This document shows positions 52,904 to 61,177 of a stretch of 64,000 nt of DNA, one piece after another. Location of the stretch: positions 602,037 through 666,036 of the forward strand of contig CANMOQ010000001.1 of the NCBI GenBank assembly GCA_947499505.1. Reading direction: 5' to 3'. This stretch comes from an uncultured Erythrobacter sp. (GTDB lineage Bacteria > Pseudomonadota > Alphaproteobacteria > Sphingomonadales > Sphingomonadaceae). The notes under the pieces are model-generated. The model did no database searches. It had not been told where the DNA came from and was given only the letters and a program-made list of their open reading frames with translations. The position numbers were made by a program, and so were the translations under genes. Every line of letters begins with the position of its first letter. Positions within the stretch are counted from its first letter, which is position 1.

Positions 52904-54106
52904 GTGGTTATAGCTTCGCTGGTGAGTGTCAGCGTCTCAAATTCCCAAGCAAAAGCCCGGATCGCGGCGGCTTTTATGGCCATGCTATGCGCCCCGAGCG
53001 CTGCGTCTGGACAAAGCGCGCTCTTGCCTGCGGTACCCACCGACAGCGAAGCGCCAATTGCGCTGCTGGTGGATGTCACCAGCGGGCAAGTCCTCCATGC
53101 GCGCGAGGAAAACCGCCGCTTCGTTCCCGCCTCCATGACGAAGGCGATGACGACCTTTCTTGCTTTTGAGCTGATGGAAGAGGGCGTGCTCCAGCCCGCT
53201 GAGGTTTTCACCATTCGCCCAGAGACTTGGCGCGAGTGGAACGGCAAGGGATCGACCATGTGGCTCCCCGCTGATGCGCGCATTCGGGTCGATGAATTGC
53301 TGACCGGGATCACGACCGTCTCGGCCAATGATGGCTCAATCGTTTTGGCCGAAGGGCATGCGGGATCGGTCGCCGCTTGGACCGCGCTGATGAATCAAAA
53401 GGCGCTGTCGATTGGAATGACGAACAGCCGCTTTAGCACGCCCAATGGCTGGCCGGACGAGGGTAAGACCTTCACGACAGCGCGCGATTTGGTGACGCTG
53501 GGTGCGGCGCTGACATCGAAACACCCTCAGAAATACGCGCGTTTCATTGGACGCGGGCAGTTCACCTATAACGGCATCACGCAAAGCAATCGCGATCCCT
53601 TGGTCGGATCGTTCGAGGGCGGGGACGGGATTAAGACCGGCTACACCAACGAATCCGGCTTCGGCTTTCTCGGCACAGCGAAACGCGATGGTCAGCGGCT
53701 CGTGATGGTGATTGGCGGGGTCAGCAGCCAAAGCGCGCGGGCGCGGCTTGCCAAAAGCTATCTCGAATGGGGTTTTTCCGCCTTTGACAGCCGCCGCGTT
53801 GTTGGCGGCGACAAGCAGGTCGGGTTTGCGCGGGTGCAAAATGGCACAAGCCGCCGGATCGCTCTGGTCACAGATGGTCCAGTGTTCGTGAATGTGCCGA
53901 AAGGGCAATCGCCCGAGGTTTCGGTGGCGATCACCTATGATGGGCCGCTGCGCGCGCCCATTGCCGCCGGTGAACAGGTCGCCAGCCTGCAAATCTCGGT
54001 TGAGGGCATGGAGCCCGCCAATGTCCCATTGCTCGCAAAAGAAGACGTGGCCGAGGCTGGCGTGTTTGACCGGCTGATCAATGGCCTGACCGGGTGGCTG
54101 CCATGA
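52904..54106 (+). CDS. D-alanyl-D-alanine carboxypeptidase (PBP5/6 type)
   Basis: 400 residues with an N-terminal signal (AAAFMAMLCAPSAASGQS). The active-site set is complete: SxxK in PASMTKAMTTFL, SxN in TVSANDGSIVLAEG and KTG in GDGIKTGYTNESGFGF. The C-terminal beta domain (QVGFARVQNGTSRRIALVTD) and a final amphipathic helix (AGVFDRLINGLTGWLP) for membrane attachment are typical of DacA/DacC. It trims pentapeptides. The first codon is GTG at 52904, with an ATG 69 bases inside. It overlaps tmk by 4 bp. Confidence 0.92.
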   Translation: MVIASLVSVSVSNSQAKARIAAAFMAMLCAPSAASGQSALLPAVPTDSEAPIALLVDVTSGQVLHAREENRRFVPASMTKAMTTFLAFELMEEGVLQPAEVFTIRPETWREWNGKGSTMWLPADARIRVDELLTGITTVSANDGSIVLAEGHAGSVAAWTALMNQKALSIGMTNSRFSTPNGWPDEGKTFTTARDLVTLGAALTSKHPQKYARFIGRGQFTYNGITQSNRDPLVGSFEGGDGIKTGYTNESGFGFLGTAKRDGQRLVMVIGGVSSQSARARLAKSYLEWGFSAFDSRRVVGGDKQVGFARVQNGTSRRIALVTDGPVFVNVPKGQSPEVSVAITYDGPLRAPIAAGEQVASLQISVEGMEPANVPLLAKEDVAEAGVFDRLINGLTGWLP

Positions 54107-54753
54107 GTGGGGGCGCAGAATTCGGCCGTTTCATCGCCTTTGAAGGCGGAGAAGGGGCGGGCAAATCGACCCAAGCACGGATGCTGGCCGAAGCTTTGGA
54201 GATGCGCGGGATTGAAGCGGTTCTCACCCGAGAGCCAGGCGGCACGCCGGGGGCAGAGGCGATCCGCAATCTGTTGCTCGATCCTCCTGGGGAGGGCTGG
54301 GGCGCAGAGGCCGAAGCGTTGTTGTTCGCCGCCGCCCGCGCCGACCACGTCGCTCGAGTCATCCGTCCAGCGGTAGAGCGGGGCGCGTGGGTGATCTGCG
54401 ACCGTTTTGTCGATTCAAGCCGCGCCTATCAGGGCGGGGCGGGGCATGTCGGCGATGAGGCGGTGCAAGCACTCCACCAGATCGGCAGCGGAGGCCTGCG
54501 CCCAGACCTTACTATCCTCGTAGAAATTGACGAGGCGCGCATGTTGGAGCGCTTGGCTGAGCGGGACGGCGATGCCAGCGACGCGATTGGCGGGCGCAGC
54601 CGCGACTATCACCGCGCCGTGGCGGACGCGTTTCGCGCTCTCGTAGGAAGCGATCCAAGTGGCTTCGCAGTAATCGACGGCGGCGGATCGCCCGAGGAAG
54701 TGCAATCCTGTGTTCTCGCGGCGCTCGAGCCAATGCTGAGCGCTTCCGCATGA
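54103..54753 (+). CDS. tmk: Thymidylate kinase
   Basis: 216 residues. It phosphorylates dTMP to dTDP. The P-loop is FIAFEGGEGAGKSTQARML, the DRY-type motif is VICDRFVDSSRAYQGGAGHV, and GGTPGAEAIRNLLL lies between. The ATG at 54103 overlaps the carboxypeptidase stop (ATGA) and its own stop overlaps holB (ATGA), a common tmk-holB coupling. Confidence 0.94.
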   Translation: MSGGAEFGRFIAFEGGEGAGKSTQARMLAEALEMRGIEAVLTREPGGTPGAEAIRNLLLDPPGEGWGAEAEALLFAAARADHVARVIRPAVERGAWVICDRFVDSSRAYQGGAGHVGDEAVQALHQIGSGGLRPDLTILVEIDEARMLERLAERDGDASDAIGGRSRDYHRAVADAFRALVGSDPSGFAVIDGGGSPEEVQSCVLAALEPMLSASA

Positions 54754-55712
54754 ACTGGCCCAATCACGATGGCCCATGGCGGCAATGGCGCGATGCCTTG
54801 ACCAGCGAGCGGATGCACCATGGCTGGCTGCTCGCGGGCAAGAGCGGGCTAGGCAAGCATGACTTCGCATTGGCTGCCGCGCGCGAGCTGGTCGATGAGC
54901 CGGGCGTGCCGCAGCCTGCTGGCGAGCATCCCGATATCATCACGCTCACGCATTTGCCCAAGGACGATAAGGAAGAGAAGAGGCGCGAGGAGGGCAAGCC
55001 CTACCAAACCAAGCGCAATATCTCCGTCGCGCAGATCCGCGCTATGCAGAAGCGGCTCAACACTCGGCCAACACTGGGTTCGCGGCGCGCCATCATTGTC
55101 GATCCGGCGGATGATATGGAAACCTCGGCCTCCAACGCTTTGCTGAAAAGCCTAGAAGAACCGCCGCAGGGCACGTTTTTCCTGCTCGTGACGCATCGTC
55201 CATCGCGGCTTTTACCGACCATCCGTTCGCGCTGCCGCATCATGCGTTTTCCTGTGCTGAACACTCGCCAGCTGGAGGACATGCTCAGCGAGCAATCGGG
55301 CGAGACCAATCCGGCCGCACTGGAGGCGGCGCGGCTTGCGAGTGGCGGGTCTTACGGCGCGGCCTTGCGCTTCATGGATCAAGACCTTGCCCAAATCGCG
55401 GCCAGCATTGGCGGTTTGCTGCGTGAAGGCGACCCGCAGTTTACTGGGCGGGGAGAGCTTGCCCGTCTCATTGGTGGCCGCCCAGACCGCGAACGATTGC
55501 AAGCCATTCTTGAGCTTGCCCAGGCCATCACTGCGCAAGCCGCACGCACCGCCGATCCGGCTCAGCGCATGGCTCTGATCGATGTGCATGGAGAGCTTGT
55601 CGCGCTTGCGGGACAGGCGCCGACCTTCAACTATGACGCCGGCCTGCTGGCGATGGAGATCGGAACCTTGCTTGTCTCTGCCTCTGGCGCTAGCGCACGC
55701 CCCAATGTCTGA
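54750..55712 (+). CDS. holB: DNA polymerase III subunit delta-prime
   Basis: 320 residues. An AAA+-like clamp-loader subunit: WLLAGKSGLGKHDFALAAAR corresponds to the P-loop region (not fully canonical, as expected for delta-prime), then LNTRPTLGSRRAIIVDPADD, SASNALLKSLEEPPQGTFFL and RPSRLLPTIRSRCRIMRFPV. The zinc module of four cysteines found after the first helix in E. coli is not present. It loads the beta clamp with the gamma complex. The reading frame ends 8 bases inside metG. Confidence 0.9.
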   Translation: MNWPNHDGPWRQWRDALTSERMHHGWLLAGKSGLGKHDFALAAARELVDEPGVPQPAGEHPDIITLTHLPKDDKEEKRREEGKPYQTKRNISVAQIRAMQKRLNTRPTLGSRRAIIVDPADDMETSASNALLKSLEEPPQGTFFLLVTHRPSRLLPTIRSRCRIMRFPVLNTRQLEDMLSEQSGETNPAALEAARLASGGSYGAALRFMDQDLAQIAASIGGLLREGDPQFTGRGELARLIGGRPDRERLQAILELAQAITAQAARTADPAQRMALIDVHGELVALAGQAPTFNYDAGLLAMEIGTLLVSASGASARPNV

Positions 55713-57285
55713 GCCTCAAAACACCGATCCGTTCTACGTCACCACCGCGATCAGCTATCCCAATGGGCGGCCGCATATTGGCCACGCCTATGAGGCGATT
55801 GCCGCCGATGTGATCGCGCGTTTCCAGCGCCTGCAAGGGCGCGATGTGCGGTTTCAAACCGGCACGGACGAGCATGGCCTTAAAATGGCCCGCAAGGCCG
55901 AGGAACAAGGCCGCACTGCGCGCGAGCTGGCGGATGAAATGTCCGGCTATTTCCAGGACATGTGCGACGCGCTGAATGTGAAATATGATCGCTTTATCCG
56001 CACCGTAGAAGATGACCATCACCGCGCGAGCCAGGCCATTTGGCAGGCGATGGAGGCGAAGGGCGACCTTTACCTTGATCGTTACGAAGGTTGGTATTCG
56101 GTCCGCGACGAGGCCTATTACGACGAGAGCGAGCTGAAAGAGGGCGAGGGGGGCGAAAAGCTCTCTCCTCAAGGCACTCCCGTTGAATGGACGGTTGAGG
56201 AAAGCTGGTTTTTCCGTCTGTCGAAATATCAGGACCAGCTGCTCGAGTTGCTGCGCACGCCGGGCTTTTTAGAGCCTGCAAGCCGCCGCAATGAAATGAT
56301 CGCCTTTGTTGAAGGCGGGCTGCGCGACCTCTCGGTCAGCCGCACCAGCTTTGACTGGGGCGTGAAAGTGCCCGGTTCAGACAACCATGTGATGTACGTC
56401 TGGGTCGATGCGCTCACCAATTATCTCACCGGGCTTGGCTATCCGGACACAACCGGCGATTATGCGAAATACTGGCCCGCCGATCTGCATCTCATTGGCA
56501 AAGATATCGTCCGCTTCCACACGATCTATTGGCCTGCGTTCCTGATGAGTGCTGATCTGCCGACGCCTAAGCGGGTGTTTGGCCACGGGTTTTTGCTCGC
56601 TCGCGGCGGTGAGAAGATGAGCAAGAGTGCCGGGAATGTCGTTGATCCCATTGAATTAGCAGAGACTTTTGGTGTGGAGCCGCTTCGTTATTTCTTGCTG
56701 CGCGAGGTCGCGTTTGGCCAGGACGGCAGCTACTCGCCCGAGGCAATTGTAAACCGCGCCAATGCGGAACTCGCCAATTCCTTCGGCAATCTGGCGCAGC
56801 GCACTTTGTCGATGATCGCCAAGAATATGGATGGGGTACTCGAGAATGTCGCGCTTACGGACATTGATGAGGCTTTGCTGTCGCAGGTGAGGGCAGCGGC
56901 CACGGACGGCCTGCCAAATGCATTCCACGATCTGGCGTTCTCAGTCGGCATCGAGGAGTGGATCAAAGCCGTTTATGCCTGCAATCAATATGTTGATGAG
57001 CAGGCACCGTGGACTTTGCGCAAGACCGATCCAGAGCGGATGAAGGTCGTACTGCTTACTTTGTTTATGGCGCTGCGGGATCTGGGCATCGCTATCCAGC
57101 CTGTCGTCCCCGTAAAAGCCGCTGCGCTGCTCGACCAGCTGGGCATTCCAGCGGATGAGCGCGCCTACGCGAACCTGAGCGATACAGAGTGGTATACGCG
57201 CCTTGTCGAAAGCGGCTTTGCCGTCGGCAAGCCGACGCCGATCTTCCCGCGCCTCGAACTGCCAGAGGGCGAGGGGGCCGAATAA
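55705..57285 (+). CDS. metG: Methionyl-tRNA synthetase
   Basis: 526 residues. Class I enzyme with HIGH at residues 24-27 (PNGRPHIGHAYEAIAAD) and KMSKS around residue 305 (GGEKMSKSAGNV). Other blocks are VTTAISYPNGRP, QTGTDEHGLKMARKA and MYVWVDALTNYLTGLG. It ends soon after the anticodon domain, so the C-terminal tRNA-binding domain of some MetRS is absent. The ATG at 55705 overlaps the holB end by 8 bp; tatD starts inside its stop (TAATG). Confidence 0.95.
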   Translation: MSEPQNTDPFYVTTAISYPNGRPHIGHAYEAIAADVIARFQRLQGRDVRFQTGTDEHGLKMARKAEEQGRTARELADEMSGYFQDMCDALNVKYDRFIRTVEDDHHRASQAIWQAMEAKGDLYLDRYEGWYSVRDEAYYDESELKEGEGGEKLSPQGTPVEWTVEESWFFRLSKYQDQLLELLRTPGFLEPASRRNEMIAFVEGGLRDLSVSRTSFDWGVKVPGSDNHVMYVWVDALTNYLTGLGYPDTTGDYAKYWPADLHLIGKDIVRFHTIYWPAFLMSADLPTPKRVFGHGFLLARGGEKMSKSAGNVVDPIELAETFGVEPLRYFLLREVAFGQDGSYSPEAIVNRANAELANSFGNLAQRTLSMIAKNMDGVLENVALTDIDEALLSQVRAAATDGLPNAFHDLAFSVGIEEWIKAVYACNQYVDEQAPWTLRKTDPERMKVVLLTLFMALRDLGIAIQPVVPVKAAALLDQLGIPADERAYANLSDTEWYTRLVESGFAVGKPTPIFPRLELPEGEGAE

Positions 57286-58061
57286 TGCTCGTCGATAGCC
57301 ATTGCCACCTTGAATATAAGGGCGTGATTGAGGACCAGCAGGGCGTTCTTGAGCGCGCGCGCGGCGCCGGGATTGGCGCTTTCCTCAATATTTCGACCAA
57401 GAAAAGCGAATGGGATCAGGTGGTTGGCACGGCTGACCGTGAGGCGGGTGTGTTCGCCAGCGTCGGTATTCACCCGCATGAGGCAGACAAGCATGGCGAT
57501 CTGACCCGCGCAGAATTGCTCGCGGCGACGCACAATCCCAATGTTATCGGCATTGGGGAAACGGGCCTCGATTATTATTACGAACATTCCGACAGAGAGA
57601 CGCAAAAGCGCCTGTTCCGCATGCATATTGATGTCGCGCGCGAGGTTCAGCTGCCGGTGATCATCCACACGCGCGATGCAGAAGCAGACACGCTGGAAAT
57701 CCTTGCAGACGAGATGGAGAAGGGCGCGTTTCCGGCGCTGATCCACTGCTTCACCGCCTCGGCGGAGTTTGGGCAGAAAGTGCTCGATCTGGGCCTTTCG
57801 ATCTCGATTTCTGGCATCGTAACGTTCAAGAATGCCAAAGACTTACAGGCCGTGGTTAAGGATGTGCCGTCGGACCGCTTGCTGGTTGAAACAGACAGCC
57901 CATTTCTCGCTCCAGTGCCGCATCGCGGGCGTCCATGCGAGCCAGCCTTTGTCGCTGACACTGCGCGCTTTGTGGCGGAGCTGAGAGGTCAAGAACTCTC
58001 AGAATTGGCGGCGCAAACAACCGCGAATTTCAAACAATTGTTCAGCAAGGCGGCACTGTGA
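57285..58061 (+). CDS. tatD: TatD family deoxyribonuclease
   Basis: 258 residues, MLVDSHCHLEYKGVIEDQQG at the start. Metal-binding blocks are DSHCHLE, GIGETGLDYYYEHS, PVIIHTRDAEADT, ALIHCFTASAEF and VETDSPFLAPVPHRGR. TatD enzymes are metal-dependent 3'-5' DNases with roles in DNA fragmentation or oxidative damage repair. The start ATG overlaps the metG stop by one base (TAATG). Its stop overlaps the next gene by 4 bp, extending the run dac-tmk-holB-metG-tatD-MBL. Confidence 0.94.
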   Translation: MLVDSHCHLEYKGVIEDQQGVLERARGAGIGAFLNISTKKSEWDQVVGTADREAGVFASVGIHPHEADKHGDLTRAELLAATHNPNVIGIGETGLDYYYEHSDRETQKRLFRMHIDVAREVQLPVIIHTRDAEADTLEILADEMEKGAFPALIHCFTASAEFGQKVLDLGLSISISGIVTFKNAKDLQAVVKDVPSDRLLVETDSPFLAPVPHRGRPCEPAFVADTARFVAELRGQELSELAAQTTANFKQLFSKAAL

Positions 58062-58825
58062 AGGTCATCATGCTCGGCTCGGGCACCTCGACAGGTGTCC
58101 CGCGAATTGGTGATGATTGGGGCGATTGTGACCCGAATGAGCCGAAAAACCGCCGCACCCGCGTCTCGATTGTGGTTGAGAGCAATGATGGCTCCCGAGT
58201 GCTGGTCGACACATCAACCGATTTGCGCGCGCAATTGCTCGCAAACAAGATCGGCAAGGTCGATGCGGTGTTTTGGACCCATGATCACGCCGATCACTGC
58301 CACGGGATCGATGACCTGCGCGTAATGCGCTATGGCCGAGCCGCGCCGATACCGGGCTTTGCTGGTGAAGACACCGCGCGGCGTTTGCGTCAACGCTTCG
58401 GCTATGTGTTCGCTGGGCAAGAAGGCTATCCGACCATCGCAAAGCTGGAAACTCTTGATAATATCCGGATGGCGGCGGGTTTCGGCGTGGAATGGTGCCA
58501 GATGGAGCACGGACCTGGCGAAACCACCGGTTACCGGTTTGAAGCGGACGGTAAATCAATCGCTTACGCAACGGACTTTAGCGCGATTTCGGAAGAGATG
58601 GTTGAGCTCTATGAGGACGTCGATATCCTGGTGAGCGATTGTTTGCGGCGCGATCCGCATCCAACGCACGCCAATCTGGCGATGGCTTTGGAGCTGGCCG
58701 AGCGTTGCGGCGCGAAGAAACTAGTGCTGAGCCATCTTGATAAGAGCATGGATTATCAGACGCTGGTTGATGAGACGCCGGATCACGTTGTGGTTGGCTA
58801 TGATGGATTGGAGCTTGTCGCATGA
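58058..58825 (+). CDS. PhnP-like MBL-fold phosphodiesterase/hydrolase
   Basis: 255 residues. The sequence opens KVIMLGSGTSTGVPRIGDDW as in the PhnP/RNase Z-like MBL branch, with the zinc motif THDHADH and IDDLRVMRYG, and later MEHGPGETTGYRF, IAYATDFSAIS, DILVSDCLRRDPHPTHANL and KKLVLSHLDKSM for the remaining ligands. No phosphonate genes are near, so a general cyclic-phosphate or nucleotide role is more likely; the tatD-MBL order is widespread in alphaproteobacteria. The start is GTG, overlapping the tatD stop. Confidence 0.86.
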   Translation: MKVIMLGSGTSTGVPRIGDDWGDCDPNEPKNRRTRVSIVVESNDGSRVLVDTSTDLRAQLLANKIGKVDAVFWTHDHADHCHGIDDLRVMRYGRAAPIPGFAGEDTARRLRQRFGYVFAGQEGYPTIAKLETLDNIRMAAGFGVEWCQMEHGPGETTGYRFEADGKSIAYATDFSAISEEMVELYEDVDILVSDCLRRDPHPTHANLAMALELAERCGAKKLVLSHLDKSMDYQTLVDETPDHVVVGYDGLELVA

Positions 58826-58992
58826 CTGAGATGGCGGTTTTGCAGATCGTCCTGGCGATCGGTTGGCTGGTTTTGGTCGGCAGCGCGTACGCGTCTTACC
58901 AGAAAGACTGGGGTAAGACCGCGCAGCAGGCTCTAACTTGGGTTGCGATCTTCGGCGGAGCCTTTCTGCTGGTGAGCCTGATCCGAGGATGA
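58822..58992 (+). CDS. Small 56-residue membrane protein at the end of the tatD run
   Basis: A short gene. It begins MTEMAVLQIVLAIGWLVLVG at the ATGA overlap with the upstream hydrolase stop, continues with a short polar stretch (SYQKDWGKTAQQ) and a second hydrophobic segment (ALTWVAIFGGAFLLVSLI), and ends RG. Two membrane spans and coupling to the hydrolase gene argue that it is real. It is reminiscent of the N-terminal membrane part of some alphaproteobacterial membrane-bound aspartic proteases, but no protease domain follows. The stop is 34 bp before the candidate dif site. Confidence 0.6.
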   Translation: MTEMAVLQIVLAIGWLVLVGSAYASYQKDWGKTAQQALTWVAIFGGAFLLVSLIRG

Positions 58993-59025
58993 GGGGCATG
59001 ATCAGCCATTGGCACACTGTCGGTA

Positions 59026-59053
59026 ATTTAACATAATATATATTATCAATCTC
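59026..59053. other. dif: Candidate chromosome-dimer resolution site dif
   Basis: A 28-bp site: ATTTAACATAA (59026-59036), centre TATATA, then TTATCAATCTC (59043-59053). The first 11 bases are identical to the XerD-binding arm of E. coli dif (read on the same strand), the 6-bp centre differs from the E. coli centre at one position, and the XerC arm keeps the inner TTAT but diverges outside, as XerC arms often do. It lies in an AT-rich 83-bp gap between a small gene and mazG. Strand-polar GGGNAGGG octamers switch direction around it. Confidence 0.75.
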
Positions 59054-59075
59054 ACATTACGGAATTGCGGGTCCT

Positions 59076-59852
59076 ATGAGCGATACTCCCCCATCCAGCC
59101 AAATTGATCGATTGCTCCGGATTATGGCGCGGTTGCGCGATCTAGAGACCGGCTGTGAATGGGATGTCGCGCAAAACTTCAAGACAATCGCGCCGTACAC
59201 AATTGAAGAAGCCTACGAAGTCGCCGATGCGATTGAGCGTGCGGATATGGATGAGCTGCGCAGTGAACTGGGCGATCTGCTGCTGCAGGTCGTATTTCAT
59301 GCGCGCATGGCCGAGGAAGAAGGCGAATTCGCCTTTGAAGACGTTGCCCGTTCGATCTCAGACAAGATGGAAGCCCGCCATCCGCACATCTTTGGCGGCG
59401 AAGACGGAACCATGGGGGAAACCCGCTGGGAGAACCTCAAAGAAGCCGAACGCAGCGAAAAAGGCGAAACCAGCGCGATGGACGGCGTTGCTTTGGCGCT
59501 GCCAGCGCTGATGCGGGCGCAAAAACTGCAGAAACGCGCCGCGCGAACTGGGTTTGATTGGCCAGACACCACCGGGCCGGCGGCAAAAATAACTGAAGAA
59601 ATGCAGGAGCTCGAGGCGGCATCCTCGGAGATTCACAAGGCCGAAGAAGCGGGCGATCTGCTGTTTGCGGCGGTGAATTACGTCCGCGCGCATGGGATCA
59701 GCGCTGAGGATGCCTTGCGAGCGGCCAATGCCAAGTTTGAGCGGCGGTTTCGCGGCATGGAGGCGCTGAGCGAAGGCGCATTCGCTGATCTATCGCTCGA
59801 TGAGCAAGAGCAACTGTGGCAGCAGGTAAAACGGAACGAAGCGGGCGGTTAA
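59076..59852 (+). CDS. mazG: Nucleoside triphosphate pyrophosphohydrolase MazG
   Basis: 258 residues with two MazG domains: LLRIMARLRDLETGCEWDVA...TIEEAYEVADAIERADMDEL (EExxE-type metal site) and LMRAQKLQKRAARTGFDWPD...EMQELEAASSEIHKAEEAGD. It hydrolyses NTPs and dNTPs to monophosphates and limits damaged nucleotides; in enterobacteria it also affects ppGpp. It starts with ATG at 59076, just right of the candidate dif site, and is convergent with hflX (6-bp gap). Confidence 0.94.
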   Translation: MSDTPPSSQIDRLLRIMARLRDLETGCEWDVAQNFKTIAPYTIEEAYEVADAIERADMDELRSELGDLLLQVVFHARMAEEEGEFAFEDVARSISDKMEARHPHIFGGEDGTMGETRWENLKEAERSEKGETSAMDGVALALPALMRAQKLQKRAARTGFDWPDTTGPAAKITEEMQELEAASSEIHKAEEAGDLLFAAVNYVRAHGISAEDALRAANAKFERRFRGMEALSEGAFADLSLDEQEQLWQQVKRNEAGG

Positions 59853-59858
59853 ACGCCG

Positions 59859-61127
59859 CTAAAGTGTCTCATATTGCCCCAATTCCTTGGGGTTGAGCCG
59901 CACGGTCAGCGCTCTTAGGGGGCCAGTATCCCCTTCCCCAGCATCGCTTTCATCCACCACGTCGCCGTGGGCATGCAGCCATGCGATCCGCCTGCCGTCG
60001 CTGGCGGGCAGTGTCACGGTGATCACTCGCGCCTTCGAGGTCAACAGATCGGCGACGACGGTGAGAAGGTCGTCGATGCCTTCGCCGCTAATCGCTGAAA
60101 TCACAGCGCAATCATCATGCGCTGCGGCTGCGGTGCGCAGTTCGTCAGCGCGTTCTGGCTCTGCCAGATCGATCTTGTTCCAAACCTCCAGGATCGGAAT
60201 GTCACTGGCACCAGTGGTTGGCTCAACCACGCCGAGCTCGCCTAGCACGTCCATCACCTGCTTCTTTTGAGCCTGATGGGCCGGATTGGCCATGTCGCGC
60301 ACATGCAGGATGATGTCCGCCCCGGTGACTTCTTCCAAGGTCGCACGGAATGCCGCGACCAATTGCGTCGGCAGGTCAGAGATGAAACCAACGGTGTCTG
60401 AAAGGATCGCCTTTTCAACACCGGGCATGCTGATCGCGCGCATCGTCGGGTCGAGCGTGGCAAACAGCAGGTCTTCCGCCATCACCTCTGCGCCGGTCAA
60501 GCGGTTGAAAAGCGTGGATTTCCCCGCGTTCGTATAGCCGACAAGCGCTATGATGGGCCACGGTGCCCTTCCCCGCCGATCACGGTGCAATTGCCGGGTC
60601 TTGCGCACTTGCTCCAGCTCGCGGCGCAAGCGGCCCATGCGCTGGCGGATCATCCGCCTATCGGCCTCAATCTGGGTCTCACCCGGACCGCCTAGGAAGC
60701 CGAAGCCGCCGCGTTGCCGCTCCAGGTGGGTCCAGCTGCGCACCAGACGGCTCTGCTGATAGTCCAAATGGGCAAGCTCGACCTGCAAGCGGCCTTCCGC
60801 CGTCGCCGCGCGCTCTCCGAAGATTTCCAGAATCAGACCTGTTCGGTCGATCACTTTGCGTTTGAGCCGATCCTCAAGATTGCGCTGCTGGATCGGCGTC
60901 AGCGCGCCATCCACCACAACCAGTTCCGCCTCGTGCAGCTCGCACCAGGCGGCGATATTCTGCACCTGACCAGAGCCAAACAATGTGTTCGGCTGCATTT
61001 GGCGGATCGGCAAGATTTCCGAATGCGCGATGACCACGCCAATCGCTAGCGCCAGCCCCTGCGCCTCTTCGAGCCGTTCGGGCGCGTCGAGATCGTATTT
61101 GAGCGTGCGGATATCCGGGCACAGCAC
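59859..61127 (-). CDS. hflX: GTPase HflX
   Basis: 422 residues as drawn from the GTG at 61127. HflX is a ribosome-splitting GTPase: the N-terminal domain has LFGSGQVQNIAAWCELHEAE, the linker ERQRGGFGFLGGPGETQIEA then DRRMIRQRM, and the G domain WPIIALVGYTNAGKSTLFNR, ILSDTVGFISDLP and EVWNKIDLAE (G4). The frame is open upstream to 61199, with [18 protein letters not shown] preceding the GTG and no ATG; a CTG at 61181 overlaps the hfq stop as CTGA and may be the real start (about 440 residues). It follows hfq on the same strand. Confidence 0.92.
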   Translation of the reverse strand: MLCPDIRTLKYDLDAPERLEEAQGLALAIGVVIAHSEILPIRQMQPNTLFGSGQVQNIAAWCELHEAELVVVDGALTPIQQRNLEDRLKRKVIDRTGLILEIFGERAATAEGRLQVELAHLDYQQSRLVRSWTHLERQRGGFGFLGGPGETQIEADRRMIRQRMGRLRRELEQVRKTRQLHRDRRGRAPWPIIALVGYTNAGKSTLFNRLTGAEVMAEDLLFATLDPTMRAISMPGVEKAILSDTVGFISDLPTQLVAAFRATLEEVTGADIILHVRDMANPAHQAQKKQVMDVLGELGVVEPTTGASDIPILEVWNKIDLAEPERADELRTAAAAHDDCAVISAISGEGIDDLLTVVADLLTSKARVITVTLPASDGRRIAWLHAHGDVVDESDAGEGDTGPLRALTVRLNPKELGQYETL

Positions 61128-61177
61128 TAGGGCCCGCGCCCCGCGGGTTACCTCTTCCTGCAGGTCGTCATCGAAAC

